DNA of 64,000 nucleotides from Mangrovimonas sp. ST2L15 (GTDB taxonomy: Bacteria > Bacteroidota > Bacteroidia > Flavobacteriales > Flavobacteriaceae), in contig NZ_LBIQ01000028.1 in assembly GCF_001280515.1 (NCBI RefSeq), positions 234,729-298,728 on the forward strand. The letters run 5' to 3'. Within the stretch, counting starts at the first letter, position 1. Every line of letters starts with the position of its first letter. A program made the position numbers and the translations under genes. The notes under the pieces were generated by a model. The model did not search any database. It was not told the DNA's origin and was given only the letters and a program-made list of their open reading frames with translations. Positions 9,284 to 19,186 of the stretch are shown piece after piece.

Positions 9284-10264
9284 TTAAAAATAGTTGGCTT
9301 TCAGTTTTAATCCTTCGTCTTCAAAAAAGCCACACATTAAGTTCATATTCTGTACAGCTTGCCCTGAGGCACCTTTAAGTAAATTGTCAATAACACTAGT
9401 AACCAGTAAAGTTTCTTGATGCTTGTGAAGGTGCAACAAACATTTATTGGTATTGACCACCTGTTTCAAATGCAGAGGCTCATCACACACAAAGGTAAAA
9501 GCCGCATTCCTGTAATAATTTTGATACAATTCCTGAGCATCTTTCAAAGATCCAGAAAAAGGCATATATGCCGTTGCAAAAATCCCTCTTGAGAAGTTTC
9601 CTCGGTTGGGCATGAAGAACACTTCCTCAGAAAAGTCACTTTGAAGCTGTTTTAAGGATTGATTTATTTCTCCCAAATGTTGATGCGTAAAAGGCTTGTA
9701 ATAAGAAAAATTATTGTCTCGCCAAGTAAAGTGAGTCGTTTCCGAAAGGGAAGTCCCTGCTCCCGTCGCTCCCGTCACGGCATTCACATGTACATCACCC
9801 TTTAAAAGATTGGCCTGAGCCAAAGGCAACAATGCCAATTGAATGGCTGTAGCAAAACACCCTGGGTTTGCAATATAGTTTGACAATTTAATGGCATCCC
9901 TATTCAGTTCTGGCAAACCATAAGTAAATGTATTTCCTTGAAAGACCTTATCTGCTTCCAACCTAAAATCATTACTTAAGTCAATAATTTTCGTGGTGCT
10001 TGAAAACGAATTACTCTCTAAAAAAGCCTTGGAATTTCCATGTCCCAAACAGAGGAACAACACATCCACATCTGGATTAATAGCATCAGTAAACTTTAAA
10101 TCTAATTCTCCCATTAAATCTTGATGCACTTTCCCTATGGGATTTCCTGCGTTTGAAGTACTATAAACAAAGTCGATTTTTGTTTGGGAGTGATGCATCA
10201 ACAACCTGATTAATTCACCAGCCGTATAGCCCGCTCCACCAACAATTCCTACTTTTTGTATCAT
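9284..10264 (-). CDS. argC: N-acetyl-gamma-glutamyl-phosphate reductase
   Basis: Reduces N-acyl-glutamyl-phosphate to the semialdehyde with NADPH. The N-terminal KVGIVGGAGYTAGELIRLL is the NADP fold, and the catalytic Cys is in IANPGCFATA at about residue 136. 326 aa, the short type of ArgC. Its first codon overlaps the stop of argG by 4 bases (10261-10264). Neighbours argG and proC are in the same transcription unit. Confidence 0.96.
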   Translation of the reverse strand: MIQKVGIVGGAGYTAGELIRLLMHHSQTKIDFVYSTSNAGNPIGKVHQDLMGELDLKFTDAINPDVDVLFLCLGHGNSKAFLESNSFSSTTKIIDLSNDFRLEADKVFQGNTFTYGLPELNRDAIKLSNYIANPGCFATAIQLALLPLAQANLLKGDVHVNAVTGATGAGTSLSETTHFTWRDNNFSYYKPFTHQHLGEINQSLKQLQSDFSEEVFFMPNRGNFSRGIFATAYMPFSGSLKDAQELYQNYYRNAAFTFVCDEPLHLKQVVNTNKCLLHLHKHQETLLVTSVIDNLLKGASGQAVQNMNLMCGFFEDEGLKLKANYF

Positions 10265-11451
10265 GATTCTGAATTTACTTGGTGATAGATTCTATTTTGA
10301 TTTCCTAGTATTTTTATAAAGCCCTTTGCTTCGTCAGCTGTCCATCCTTTATTCATTTCGCCATAGCTTCCAAATTTGGCATTCATCAGATCATGATCCG
10401 AAGCAATACCATCCAAAGAAAAATGATAGGGCTTAAGGGACACGGTTACATCACCAGAAACCATCTCCTGACTGCTTTTCAAAAACGCCTCAATATTTCT
10501 CATGACGGGGTCTAAATATTGTCCCTCATGTAAATGCATGCCGTAGAAACTGGACAAATATTCTTTATGTTGCAATTGCCATTTGGTTAAGGTGTGCTTT
10601 TCCAATAAATGATGCGCTTTCACAATAATTAATGCAGCCGAGGCTTCAAATCCTACCCTTCCTTTAATACCAACAATGGTATCTCCAACATGCACATCTC
10701 TACCAATAGCAAATGGAGAGGCTAGATTTTGAAGCAATTCTATATTCTTTTCTGGAGGGTTTACTTCTCCATTCAAAGCAGTCAACTCTCCTTTTTCAAA
10801 AGTCAAAACCACCTTCTCCTCTCCCTCCTTCTTCAGTTGTGATGGATAAGCAGAACCTGGTAATGGTTTATCGGATGTCAATGTTTCAGAACCACCAACA
10901 CTCGTTCCCCAAAGTCCCTTATTAATCGAATATCTTGCTTTGTCCCATGACATATCTACGCCGTTTGAAATTAGATAATCAATTTCCGCTTCTCTGCTTA
11001 ATTTTTTATCCCTAATAGGCGTAATGATTTCGATTTCTGGAGCCAACGTTTGGAAAATCATATCAAAACGAACTTGATCATTTCCTGCCCCTGTGCTTCC
11101 ATGAGCAATATATTTGGCACCGATAGACTTGGCGTATTCAACAATTTCAATCGCTTGAATTATACGTTCTGCACTCACCGATAAAGGATAGGTGTTATTT
11201 TTCAACACATTTCCAAAAATGAGATACTTAACAACCTTTTCATAAAAGGTATGGATAGCGTCCACATTCACATAGGAAGCGACACCCATTTTATAAGCTT
11301 TCGATTCGATCGTTTGGATTTCTTCTATCGTAAATCCACCTGTATTTACACTAACGGCATGGACTTCAAAGTCTAAATCCTTACTTAGGTGAACGGCACA
11401 ATAGGATGTATCTAAGCCCCCGCTATAGGCCAAAACCACTTTACTTTTCAT
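10261..11451 (-). CDS. argG: Argininosuccinate synthase
   Basis: ATP-dependent condensation of citrulline with aspartate. The PP-loop motif VLAYSGGLDTSYC is at about residues 6-18, and HGSTGAGNDQVRFD is near 117-130. It is 396 aa, close to the family norm. It overlaps the upstream GNAT gene by 11 bases and argC by 4, so the first three genes of the arginine operon are tightly coupled. Confidence 0.96.
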   Translation of the reverse strand: MKSKVVLAYSGGLDTSYCAVHLSKDLDFEVHAVSVNTGGFTIEEIQTIESKAYKMGVASYVNVDAIHTFYEKVVKYLIFGNVLKNNTYPLSVSAERIIQAIEIVEYAKSIGAKYIAHGSTGAGNDQVRFDMIFQTLAPEIEIITPIRDKKLSREAEIDYLISNGVDMSWDKARYSINKGLWGTSVGGSETLTSDKPLPGSAYPSQLKKEGEEKVVLTFEKGELTALNGEVNPPEKNIELLQNLASPFAIGRDVHVGDTIVGIKGRVGFEASAALIIVKAHHLLEKHTLTKWQLQHKEYLSSFYGMHLHEGQYLDPVMRNIEAFLKSSQEMVSGDVTVSLKPYHFSLDGIASDHDLMNAKFGSYGEMNKGWTADEAKGFIKILGNQNRIYHQVNSES

Positions 11452-12073
11452 TTTTTTCTTTCTTTAAATACAAGGTTTCTTTAATTTGCTTCAGCCTTTT
11501 AAACACTTTTTCTTTGACAGGCTTCACGTTTATTTTCCCTCCTTTTTTTTCTATTTCTGGATTGTATAACATTCCTGTACACAAACACATTTTTTGCTCG
11601 GTACGTTGCAAAACATCATAGTTTTTACAGGTTTGGCAACCTTTCCAGAAGGTTGGGTCATCCGTTAATTCTGAAAACGGAACGGGGCGATATCCCAGTT
11701 CGGTATTCATTTTCATAACTGCTAGACCTGTGGTGATACTAAAAACTTTGGCGTCTGGATATTTCTTTCTAGAGTGCTCAAAAATTTTATGTTTAATTTG
11801 TTTGGCCACACCGACTCCTCTATAATCTGGATGTACAATCAATCCGGAATTTGCTACAAATTTGCCGTGGCTCCAAGCCTCGATATAGCAAAACCCAACA
11901 AATTTATCTCCATCCAAGGCTATAACAGCATTGCCATTTTCCATTTTGGTAATGATATATTCAGGAGTGCGCTTCGCTATACCAGTTCCTCGTACCTTGG
12001 CCGATTCAGCAATGGTATCAGAAATAAGAGATGCGTAAACCGAATGAGATTTGTCTGCAATAACAATTTTCAT
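11441..12073 (-). CDS. GNAT acetyltransferase heading the arginine operon (ArgA-like role)
   Basis: A GNAT fold acyltransferase (about residues 1-150; acyl-CoA loop VHPDYRGVGVAKQIK near 82-96) followed by a cysteine cluster with GCQTC and KMCLCTG (about 144-168) and a very Lys-rich tail. The cysteines could bind a metal; this is only an observation. As first gene of an operon that lacks argA and argJ, it is the best candidate for the acyl-CoA:glutamate N-acyltransferase (inference). 210 aa. Confidence 0.8.
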   Translation of the reverse strand: MKIVIADKSHSVYASLISDTIAESAKVRGTGIAKRTPEYIITKMENGNAVIALDGDKFVGFCYIEAWSHGKFVANSGLIVHPDYRGVGVAKQIKHKIFEHSRKKYPDAKVFSITTGLAVMKMNTELGYRPVPFSELTDDPTFWKGCQTCKNYDVLQRTEQKMCLCTGMLYNPEIEKKGGKINVKPVKEKVFKRLKQIKETLYLKKEKNEK

Positions 12074-12156
12074 TGTTCAAAAAATAAGATTAAGGTTAAT
12101 TTGATTTTGGAAGAAAAGAACCGGACTCACCTAAGTTCCATAGAAAGCATACACCC

Positions 12157-12174
12157 TTACGGGCGGCGATACAT
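12157..12174 (-). other. Possible five-codon arginine leader ORF (M-Y-R-R-P)
   Basis: About 84 bases before the arginine operon, an ATG opens a five-codon frame with two consecutive CGC arginine codons and a TAA stop. A preceding in-frame CGT gives a third Arg if translation begins further upstream at a TTG. No convincing terminator/antiterminator pair follows, so a regulatory role is speculative. Confidence 0.25.
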
Positions 12175-12253
12175 ACGGAAAGGAGTCAACGGTTGACCGA
12201 AATCAACTGCTAATTTTATTAAAAATGTTATTTGGAAAATATGTTTCAAGATT

Positions 12254-12350
12254 AAAATAATATACGTTATACAATTGCAAAAAGATGATTAGCAATAGCG
12301 TCGGCGTTTGCTAATCAGCAAACTGGGTTGTGACGGACGTATATTATTTT
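12254..12350. repeat. 97-bp palindromic element upstream of the arginine operon
   Basis: The ends are a perfect 14-bp inverted repeat (AAAATAATATACGT, 12254-12267; complement at 12337-12350). Inside lies a second hairpin with the 9-bp arms GATTAGCAA and TTGCTAATC (about 12287-12316). It fills most of the gap between ilv and arg operons. It could be a MITE-like insertion, an RNA structure in the arginine leader, or an operator; nothing coding is visible. The rest of the gap (12074-12414) contains a short GTCAACGGTTGAC palindrome at 12185-12197. Confidence 0.7.
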
Positions 12351-12414
12351 CTGGTTTAAACATGCAACAAATATATAAATTATTTGAAATCGCTTATACC
12401 GATTAACTAAATTT

Positions 12415-14010
12415 TTACAAAATATAGTCCGTGCTCACAAAATTTGACGCATTGGCATCCAATAAGTTATTCAAAATCTCCTTGTTATATTCGGTATCCT
12501 TTGTTGCCACAAAAGTCCTAATAGAAAAAGACCTTAAGGCATCATGGACACTAAGGGTTCCTTTAGCTGAATCCTTTCTACCTGTGAAAGGATATACATC
12601 TGGTCCACGTTGACAAGAACTGTTTAAGTTCACACGACACACCAAGTTTACCAAGGTATCAATTAACGGCGCCAAGGTTTTAATATCGTTACCAAACAAA
12701 CTCACTTGTTGTCCGTAATTGGATTCTGCCATCTCATCCAATGGCTGTTCAATATCCTTAAATGGCACTATTGGAATCACAGGTCCGAATTGTTCCTCTT
12801 GATACACACGCATGTCTTTGGCTACTGGAAATAGCACCGCAGGAAAAATATAATTTTCTGATGTTTCTCCGCCTTTTTCGTTAAGAACCTTGGCGCCCTT
12901 TGAAATAGCATCATCAATTAGTTCTTGAATATATGCTGGCTTTTCAGGTTCTGGAAGCGGCGTCAATTTAGCTCCTTGCTCCCACGGATTCCCAAATTTC
13001 AAACCATCCACTTTCTTAGAAAACCGGCTATTAAATTCCTCCAAAATATCTTCATGAACATAAAGAATTTTCAAAGCAGTACAACGTTGCCCATTAAATG
13101 ACAAGGTTCCTGCAATACACTCGTCTATAGCCAAATCTAGGTTGGCGTCTGGTAACACGATAGCAGGATTTTTAGCCTCCAAGCCCAATACCAATCGTAA
13201 TCTATTCTGTTTGGGATGTTGATCCATTAATGCATTGGCCGATTTACTGTTTCCAATTAGTGCCAAAACATCTACCTTCCCTGATTGCATAATTGGCGAT
13301 GCCACCACACGACCTCTTCCGTACAAAATATTTACAGCGCCTTTTGGGAAGCTATTTTTAAATGCTTCCAACAAGGGAGTCAATAATAAAACTCCATGTT
13401 TTGCCGGTTTAAAAATACAGGTGTTACCCATAATTATAGCTGGAATGAGAAGGGCGAACGTTTCATTCAATGGGTAATTGTAGGGCCCCAAACACAACAC
13501 AACCCCTAAAGGACCTCGACGGATGTGGGCATACACCCCATCGTGTTTTGAGAATTTGGCACTGTCACGATCCAGTTGCTTGTATTCTTCAATGGTATCG
13601 TAGATATACTCTACAGTTCTATCAAATTCTTTTTCAGAATCTGGAAGGTTTTTACCAATTTCCCACATCAATAATTTCACAACTTCTTCCCGTTTGGTTT
13701 TCATTTGCTCCACAAACTTTTCCATACAGGCAATGCGATCTGCCACTTTCATGGTTGGCCACAATCCTTGTCCCTTGTCATAGGCATTACATGCCGCATC
13801 CAAAGCTTCCAAGGCCTCTTTTTCAGTGAGAGTAGGAATGGTTCCTAAAAAGGTGGGTTTATAATCTTCAGTTGAAGAAATGGTAGAATAAACATCGGAA
13901 GTTTCTCCTTTCCATTCAATTAATTCTCCATTGATTAAATAGGTATTCTGATTGATCCCATTTTTAATTTGAAATTCTTCTGGAATTTCTACGTAGGTGG
14001 AACTTAACAT
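12415..14010 (-). CDS. Aldehyde dehydrogenase, GapN-like NADP-dependent glyceraldehyde-3-phosphate dehydrogenase
   Basis: ALDH-superfamily protein; the catalytic Cys is in [11 protein letters not shown] and the general-base Glu in [20 protein letters not shown] and IFKPAKHG are the cofactor-binding elements. The RC-TALK and GPYNYP context, and the N-TYLINGEL beginning, fit non-phosphorylating GapN-type enzymes that make 3-phosphoglycerate and NADPH. The ATG at 14010 is preferred; a GTG at 14034 would add eight residues. It lies 73 bases after ilvA and may be co-transcribed, giving NADPH that ilvC consumes (inference). Confidence 0.85.
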   Translation of the reverse strand: MLSSTYVEIPEEFQIKNGINQNTYLINGELIEWKGETSDVYSTISSTEDYKPTFLGTIPTLTEKEALEALDAACNAYDKGQGLWPTMKVADRIACMEKFVEQMKTKREEVVKLLMWEIGKNLPDSEKEFDRTVEYIYDTIEEYKQLDRDSAKFSKHDGVYAHIRRGPLGVVLCLGPYNYPLNETFALLIPAIIMGNTCIFKPAKHGVLLLTPLLEAFKNSFPKGAVNILYGRGRVVASPIMQSGKVDVLALIGNSKSANALMDQHPKQNRLRLVLGLEAKNPAIVLPDANLDLAIDECIAGTLSFNGQRCTALKILYVHEDILEEFNSRFSKKVDGLKFGNPWEQGAKLTPLPEPEKPAYIQELIDDAISKGAKVLNEKGGETSENYIFPAVLFPVAKDMRVYQEEQFGPVIPIVPFKDIEQPLDEMAESNYGQQVSLFGNDIKTLAPLIDTLVNLVCRVNLNSSCQRGPDVYPFTGRKDSAKGTLSVHDALRSFSIRTFVATKDTEYNKEILNNLLDANASNFVSTDYIL

Positions 14011-14083
14011 AAAACTAAATACTTTAAAGTTCACCTTAAAGATACAATAAAGCTCTTAGTAATTTGGTTACCTTAAGGTTAAA

Positions 14084-15346
14084 CTAAACCAAAAACTGAA
14101 ATAAGTCGGGTTTGTTATTTAAATAATCCCCATAGAAATTGTGTTGCTTCATTTTCGTTATCAAAGGTTGTAAATCGTCTGGTGTTTTTAATTCGATTCC
14201 CACTACAGCCGAACCATTATCCCTATTGGATTTTTTGGTATACTCAAAATGGGTAATATCATCATTAGGTCCTAAAATTTCAACAACAAATTCTTTTAAG
14301 GCCCCGGCACGTTGCGGGAACTTCACAATGAAATAATGTTTAAGATTGGAATACAAAAGAGCACGTTCCTTGATTTCGGCGGTGCGTGTGATATCATTAT
14401 TACTTCCGCTTACAACACAAACCACATTTTTACCTTTTAGTTTATCGGCATAAAAATCTAAAGCTGCAATACTCAATGCGCCAGCAGGCTCTACTACAAT
14501 AGCTTCTTTATTATATAAATCTAGTATGGTTTGACAAATTTTACCTTCTGGAACCGTTATCATGTCATCCAAGGTTTGTCGGCATATGCCAAATGTCTTC
14601 TCTCCTACCCTTTTTACAGCTGCTCCATCAACGAAATTCTCAATATCATCCAGTTCTGTTACTTGATTATTTTTTAAAGAAGTTAACATGGAAGGCGCCC
14701 CCTCAGGTTCTACGCCAATGATTTTGGTTTCGGGAGACATCTCCTTGAATATGGTTGACAAACCAGAAGCCAAACCGCCACCTCCAACAGGTACAAACAC
14801 ATAGTCGATTGGGGTTTCTGTTTGACTTAACAATTCCAAAGCGATGGTAGCTTGACCTTCTATTACCTTTTCGTCATTGAATGGATGGATAAAGGTTTTA
14901 TTGGACTGTTTTTGTTCCTTCATGGCGGCATGATAAGAATCGTCAAACGTATCTCCTTCCAAAACCACTTCTATGAATTCTTCACCAAACATTTTTACCT
15001 GTTCGATCTTTTGCATGGGTGTGGGCGTAGGCATGAAAATGGTTCCTGGAATTTTCAACAACCTGCAAGATAAGGCTACTCCCTGTGCGTGATTACCCGC
15101 ACTTGCACAAACCACTCCATTACTTATTTCCTCAGGAGTCAAAGAGGACATTTTATTATACGCGCCCCTAATTTTATAGGAACGAACCAACTGCAAATCT
15201 TCCCTTTTAAATAATATATGACCATCAAACTTTCGGGAATAGTGAATATTTGAAGTCAACGGTGTGTGGTTTACTACCGATTTTAATTTCTGAGCAGCAT
15301 CCTGAACTGCTTGTAATGTGGGAAAATAGGTTGTGGTTGTTTCCAT
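14084..15346 (-). CDS. ilvA: Threonine ammonia-lyase (threonine deaminase)
   Basis: PLP enzyme making 2-oxobutyrate from threonine, the committed step of isoleucine synthesis. The PLP lysine is in RSYKIRGAYNKM (about residue 58), the phosphate-binding glycines in PVGGGGLASG, and the serine-binding VVSGSNND motif near 322. The C-terminal 85 residues (HYFIVKFPQRAGALKEFV onward) form a single ACT-like regulatory domain, so it is the 420-aa short biosynthetic form. It is separated from ilvC by a strong hairpin terminator. Confidence 0.95.
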   Translation of the reverse strand: METTTTYFPTLQAVQDAAQKLKSVVNHTPLTSNIHYSRKFDGHILFKREDLQLVRSYKIRGAYNKMSSLTPEEISNGVVCASAGNHAQGVALSCRLLKIPGTIFMPTPTPMQKIEQVKMFGEEFIEVVLEGDTFDDSYHAAMKEQKQSNKTFIHPFNDEKVIEGQATIALELLSQTETPIDYVFVPVGGGGLASGLSTIFKEMSPETKIIGVEPEGAPSMLTSLKNNQVTELDDIENFVDGAAVKRVGEKTFGICRQTLDDMITVPEGKICQTILDLYNKEAIVVEPAGALSIAALDFYADKLKGKNVVCVVSGSNNDITRTAEIKERALLYSNLKHYFIVKFPQRAGALKEFVVEILGPNDDITHFEYTKKSNRDNGSAVVGIELKTPDDLQPLITKMKQHNFYGDYLNNKPDLFQFLV

Positions 15347-15380
15347 AGTAAAAAGAAAAGCCTCAAGAATCTTGAGGCTA
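15346..15380 (-). terminator. Intra-operon terminator between ilvC and ilvA
   Basis: A perfect 9-bp stem (AGCCTCAAG 15359-15367; CTTGAGGCT 15371-15379) with a 3-nt loop is followed, on the minus strand, by the T-rich CTTTTCTTTTT that abuts the ilvA start codon. It has the form of a rho-independent terminator that would reduce read-through into ilvA and the aldehyde dehydrogenase. Confidence 0.8.
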
Positions 15381-15394
15381 TTTAGATTTCAAAA

Positions 15395-16897
15395 TTATGA
15401 TAATACGGCCTCTTCTTCTGGTTCGGTAATTTTAATCTTTTTCATGGCCGTCATGGCAGCTCTAAGTCGTTTACCTACCGTCTCAATAGAATGAGAGCGA
15501 ATCGCTTCATTCACTTTGATTAGCTCCACATTATCTACGTCATTAGACGTGGCAAATGTTTTGCCAATGACAGAAGCATCAACTGTAGTCATAAAATCCT
15601 TCAATAAAGGTTTTGCGGCATGATCAAATAGATAACACCCGTATTCTGCGGTATCTGAAATGACTCGGTTCATTTCATAAAGTTTTTTACGCGCAATAGT
15701 GTTTGCGATCAATGGCAGCTCATGCAACGATTCATAATAAGCAGAATCTTCTATGATTCCAGAACTTATCATCGTTTCATAAGCCAACTCCACACCGGCC
15801 TTAACCATCGCGACCATTAAGGTGCCGTGGTCAAAATATTCCTGTTCTGAAATAGTTTCAGAAGTAAGAGGCGTTTTTTCAAAAGCTGTTTCAGCTGTGG
15901 CTGCTCGCCATGTCAACAGATTGACATCATCATTGGCCCAATCTTCCATCATGGTTTGCGAGAAGTGACCTGAAATGATATCATCCATATGCTTTTGGAA
16001 CAATGGTCTCATCAATACTTTCAATTCTTCGGAAAGCTTGAAAGCTTCAATTTTTGCAGGATTGGATAGGCGATCCATCATATTGGTTATTCCACCATGC
16101 TTTAAGGCTTCGGTAATAGTTTCCCAACCATACTGAATCAATTTAGCAGCATATTCTGGTTCAACACCTTCTTCCACCATTCTGTCAAAACACAAAATAG
16201 ATCCTGTTTGCAGGACTCCACAAAGGATGGTTTGCTCACCCATTAAATCACTTTTCACCTCAGCAACAAATGATGATTCCAAAACCCCGGCACGGTGTCC
16301 TCCTGTGGCTACGGCATAAGCCTTGGCTTGAGACAATCCTTTACCTTCAGGGTCATTTTCTGGATGTACAGCGATCAAGGTTGGCACTCCAAATCCGCGA
16401 AGGTATTCCTCACGAACCTCCGTTCCTGGGCATTTAGGCGCGACCATAATCACTGTTAAATCTTTCCTTATTTTGGTTCCTTCTTCTACAATATTAAATC
16501 CGTGGGAATACGACAAAGTCGCTCCTTCTTTCATAAGCGGCATGACCGCCTTCACCACATTACTATGTTGTTTGTCTGGTGTTAAATTGAGCACCAAATC
16601 TGCAGATGGAATCAATTCGTCATAAGTCCCAACAGTGAAATCATTCTCAGTGGCTTGCAGATAGGATTGACGTTTTTCCTTAATAGCAGCTTCACGCAAC
16701 GCATAAGAAATATCCAAACCAGAATCTCTCATGTTTAACCCTTGATTTAATCCTTGTGCGCCACATCCTATGATGACAATTTTCTTTCCTTTTAATGCTT
16801 CTACGCCATCTTCAAATTCAGAAGCAGCCATAAACCGACATTTTCCTAATTGTGCTAATTGTTCTCGTAGTGAGAGTGTGTTAAAATAATTTGACAT
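15395..16897 (-). CDS. ilvC: Ketol-acid reductoisomerase (class II)
   Basis: Isomerises and reduces acetolactate/acetohydroxybutyrate with NADPH and Mg2+. The Rossmann motif [20 protein letters not shown] is at about 42-61, and the metal-binding helix region contains [12 protein letters not shown] (about 215-226) and a duplicated C-terminal domain. The 500-residue length identifies the long, class II, E. coli-like enzyme rather than the 330-aa class I form. It is the fourth gene of the ilv operon, 10 bases after ilvN. Confidence 0.96.
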   Translation of the reverse strand: MSNYFNTLSLREQLAQLGKCRFMAASEFEDGVEALKGKKIVIIGCGAQGLNQGLNMRDSGLDISYALREAAIKEKRQSYLQATENDFTVGTYDELIPSADLVLNLTPDKQHSNVVKAVMPLMKEGATLSYSHGFNIVEEGTKIRKDLTVIMVAPKCPGTEVREEYLRGFGVPTLIAVHPENDPEGKGLSQAKAYAVATGGHRAGVLESSFVAEVKSDLMGEQTILCGVLQTGSILCFDRMVEEGVEPEYAAKLIQYGWETITEALKHGGITNMMDRLSNPAKIEAFKLSEELKVLMRPLFQKHMDDIISGHFSQTMMEDWANDDVNLLTWRAATAETAFEKTPLTSETISEQEYFDHGTLMVAMVKAGVELAYETMISSGIIEDSAYYESLHELPLIANTIARKKLYEMNRVISDTAEYGCYLFDHAAKPLLKDFMTTVDASVIGKTFATSNDVDNVELIKVNEAIRSHSIETVGKRLRAAMTAMKKIKITEPEEEAVLS

Positions 16898-16907
16898 GGT
16901 TTTTGTT

Positions 16908-17438
16908 TTAGTTGTTGAATGCTACTAGCATTTCTGATATTTTCATTTCCTGTTTGGTGACGGCAATCCTTCCTGAACGGACAAATTGCATGATTCCAAA
17001 CGGACTTAATTCATTATACAATTCATTTATTTCATGACGTCTTCCAGACTTTTCCAAAACGAAAAAGACCTTGTTCACCGTCACGATATTGACATTGCCT
17101 TCTTTGATAATATTTTGAATCTGTGGCTCATCAAATAGTAAGTCTGATTTGATTTTAAACAGACAAGACTCTTGATAAATAATATCTTCATCCCTGTGGT
17201 AGTAAGCCTTAATGACTTCAACCTGCTTTTCTATCTGGCCAATAATTTTCTTGATTTGCTCTTCGGTAACCACCACAACAATGGTCCATCTGAACACCCC
17301 ATGTATTTCTGAAGCTGAAGAGGCAATACTTTCTATATTGATTTTTCTACGTTGGAAAATTGCCGAAATGCGATTGAGCAAACCCACGTTGTTTTCGGTG
17401 TAGATAGAAACGGTATATAATTCTTTTTCTGTATCCAT
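16908..17438 (-). CDS. ilvN: Acetolactate synthase small (regulatory) subunit
   Basis: Valine-sensing regulatory subunit of acetohydroxyacid synthase. An N-terminal ACT domain is visible ([20 protein letters not shown], about 7-26, then [12 protein letters not shown]), followed by the conserved second domain. 176 aa, family-typical (the IlvH-like length). It begins one base after the end of ilvB on the same strand, as expected for the holoenzyme pair. Confidence 0.94.
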   Translation of the reverse strand: MDTEKELYTVSIYTENNVGLLNRISAIFQRRKINIESIASSASEIHGVFRWTIVVVVTEEQIKKIIGQIEKQVEVIKAYYHRDEDIIYQESCLFKIKSDLLFDEPQIQNIIKEGNVNIVTVNKVFFVLEKSGRRHEINELYNELSPFGIMQFVRSGRIAVTKQEMKISEMLVAFNN

Positions 17439-17439
17439 A

Positions 17440-19176
17440 TTAACTTAATCTTATATCTGAAACCGATGCTCCTGTTGGGATCATTGGAAACACATTGTCT
17501 TCTTTCTCTACACATACTTCTAGGAAATATGCCGATTCACTAGCCATCATTTCCTTGATAGCTTCATCCAATTCCTCCCTTTTTGACACTCTTTTGGCTT
17601 CAATATGGTATCCTTTGGCTATTTGAACAAAATCTGGATTGATCAATTCGGTAGAGGCATATCGTTTATCAAAAAACAATTGCTGCCACTGACGTACCAT
17701 TCCGAGGAAATCATTATTTAAGACCACAATCTTTACGGGTACCCTTGTTTGAAAAATGGTCCCCAATTCTTGAATGGTCATTTGGTAACCACCATCTCCA
17801 ATGATAGCTACCACATCACGTTCTGGAGCTGCCATCTTTGCACCTATGGCTGCTGGCAATGCAAACCCCATGGTTCCCAATCCGCCGGAGGTAATATTAC
17901 TTTTTGTCTGGTTAAACTCAGCATAGCGACAAGCAATCATTTGATGTTGTCCTACATCACTCACTATGGCTGCCTGACCTTTGCTTTCTTCATTGATTTT
18001 CTTCAACACTTCTCCCATGGTCAAACCTTCCTTGGTGGGGTTCAAATCGTTTTTGATGACCTGTTCAAACTCTACCTGGTACAGCTTCTTAAACTCATTT
18101 AACCAAGAGTCATGGCTGTTTTCATTAAGTAATGGCAATAAAGCCGACAGACTGGTTTTGGCATCTCCAAGAACCGCCACATCGGTCTTTACATTTTTAT
18201 CGACTTCTGCTGGGTCTATTTCAAAATGGATCACCTTGGCCTGTTTGGCATAGGTCTCCAAATTACCGGTTACCCTGTCATCAAACCGCATGCCTATGGC
18301 TATAAGCACATCACACTCATTGGTTAACTTATTGGGCGCATAATTACCGTGCATGCCAACCATACCCACATTTAGGGGATGGGACGTTGGAATGGCGGAA
18401 GCTCCCAGAATGGTCCAAGCCGAAGGGATGCCAGCCTTTTCCATCACCGCCTTCAATTCGGCTTCTGCCTCACCCAATATGACACCTTGCCCCCAAACGA
18501 TTAACGGCTTTTTAGCCGCATTGATGATATCTGCAGCCTCCTGCACTTTGCTTGTTTGCACTTCGGGGACTGGTTTATAACTTCTTATGGATGTACATTT
18601 TTCATAAGAGAAATCAAATTCCTCAAATTGGGCATTTTTGGTGATGTCAATGAGTACGGGACCCGGACGCCCACTTTTAGCGATATAAAATGCTTTGGCA
18701 ATGACTTCGGGAATTTCAGACGCCTTGGTCACCTGGTGGTTCCACTTGGTAACCGGGGTTGAGATACCTATGATATCTGTTTCCTGAAAGGCATCACTTC
18801 CTAGTAAGTGGGAACCCACTTGCCCCGTAATGCACACCAAAGGCGTGGAATCAATTTGAGCATCGGCAATACCGGTGATCAAATTGGTTGCCCCGGGACC
18901 CGAGGTTGCCATAGCCACCCCTACTTTACCAGAAATTCTAGCATAGCCTTGGGCAGCATGGGTGGCCCCTTGCTCGTGCCTGGTCAAGACGTGATGCAAT
19001 TGGGTTTGATATTTATAAAGCTCGTCATAAACTGGCATTATGGCCCCACCAGGGTAGCCATAAATAATATCAACCCCTTCTTCCAAAAGGCATTTTACAA
19101 CCGCCTCACTACCCGTAATTCTAACGGATTTTTTAGTAGGTTGCTCTTTTTTTGCTACTGCTTGAGTATCCTCCAT
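17440..19176 (-). CDS. ilvB: Acetolactate synthase large (catalytic) subunit
   Basis: ThDP- and FAD-dependent enzyme condensing pyruvate with pyruvate or 2-oxobutyrate. The catalytic Glu is in RHEQGATHAAQGYAR (about residue 68), the FAD-domain piece MRFDDRVTG is central, and the ThDP/Mg motif IIGDGGYQMTIQEL...NN is in the C-terminal third. 578 aa. It follows ilvD by 10 bases and is coupled to ilvN. Confidence 0.96.
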   Translation of the reverse strand: MEDTQAVAKKEQPTKKSVRITGSEAVVKCLLEEGVDIIYGYPGGAIMPVYDELYKYQTQLHHVLTRHEQGATHAAQGYARISGKVGVAMATSGPGATNLITGIADAQIDSTPLVCITGQVGSHLLGSDAFQETDIIGISTPVTKWNHQVTKASEIPEVIAKAFYIAKSGRPGPVLIDITKNAQFEEFDFSYEKCTSIRSYKPVPEVQTSKVQEAADIINAAKKPLIVWGQGVILGEAEAELKAVMEKAGIPSAWTILGASAIPTSHPLNVGMVGMHGNYAPNKLTNECDVLIAIGMRFDDRVTGNLETYAKQAKVIHFEIDPAEVDKNVKTDVAVLGDAKTSLSALLPLLNENSHDSWLNEFKKLYQVEFEQVIKNDLNPTKEGLTMGEVLKKINEESKGQAAIVSDVGQHQMIACRYAEFNQTKSNITSGGLGTMGFALPAAIGAKMAAPERDVVAIIGDGGYQMTIQELGTIFQTRVPVKIVVLNNDFLGMVRQWQQLFFDKRYASTELINPDFVQIAKGYHIEAKRVSKREELDEAIKEMMASESAYFLEVCVEKEDNVFPMIPTGASVSDIRLS

Positions 19177-19186
19177 ATTCTATCAT

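Noticed and set aside
11774..12196. A 140-residue plus-strand frame over the GNAT gene and its upstream region
   Set aside because: It is antisense to a clear GNAT gene and its extension runs into non-coding leader sequence; no domain.
14070..14079. ACCTTAAGGT palindrome between ilvA and the aldehyde dehydrogenase gene
   Set aside because: Only 10 bp, AT-rich and without repeat elsewhere noticed; insufficient to call an operator.
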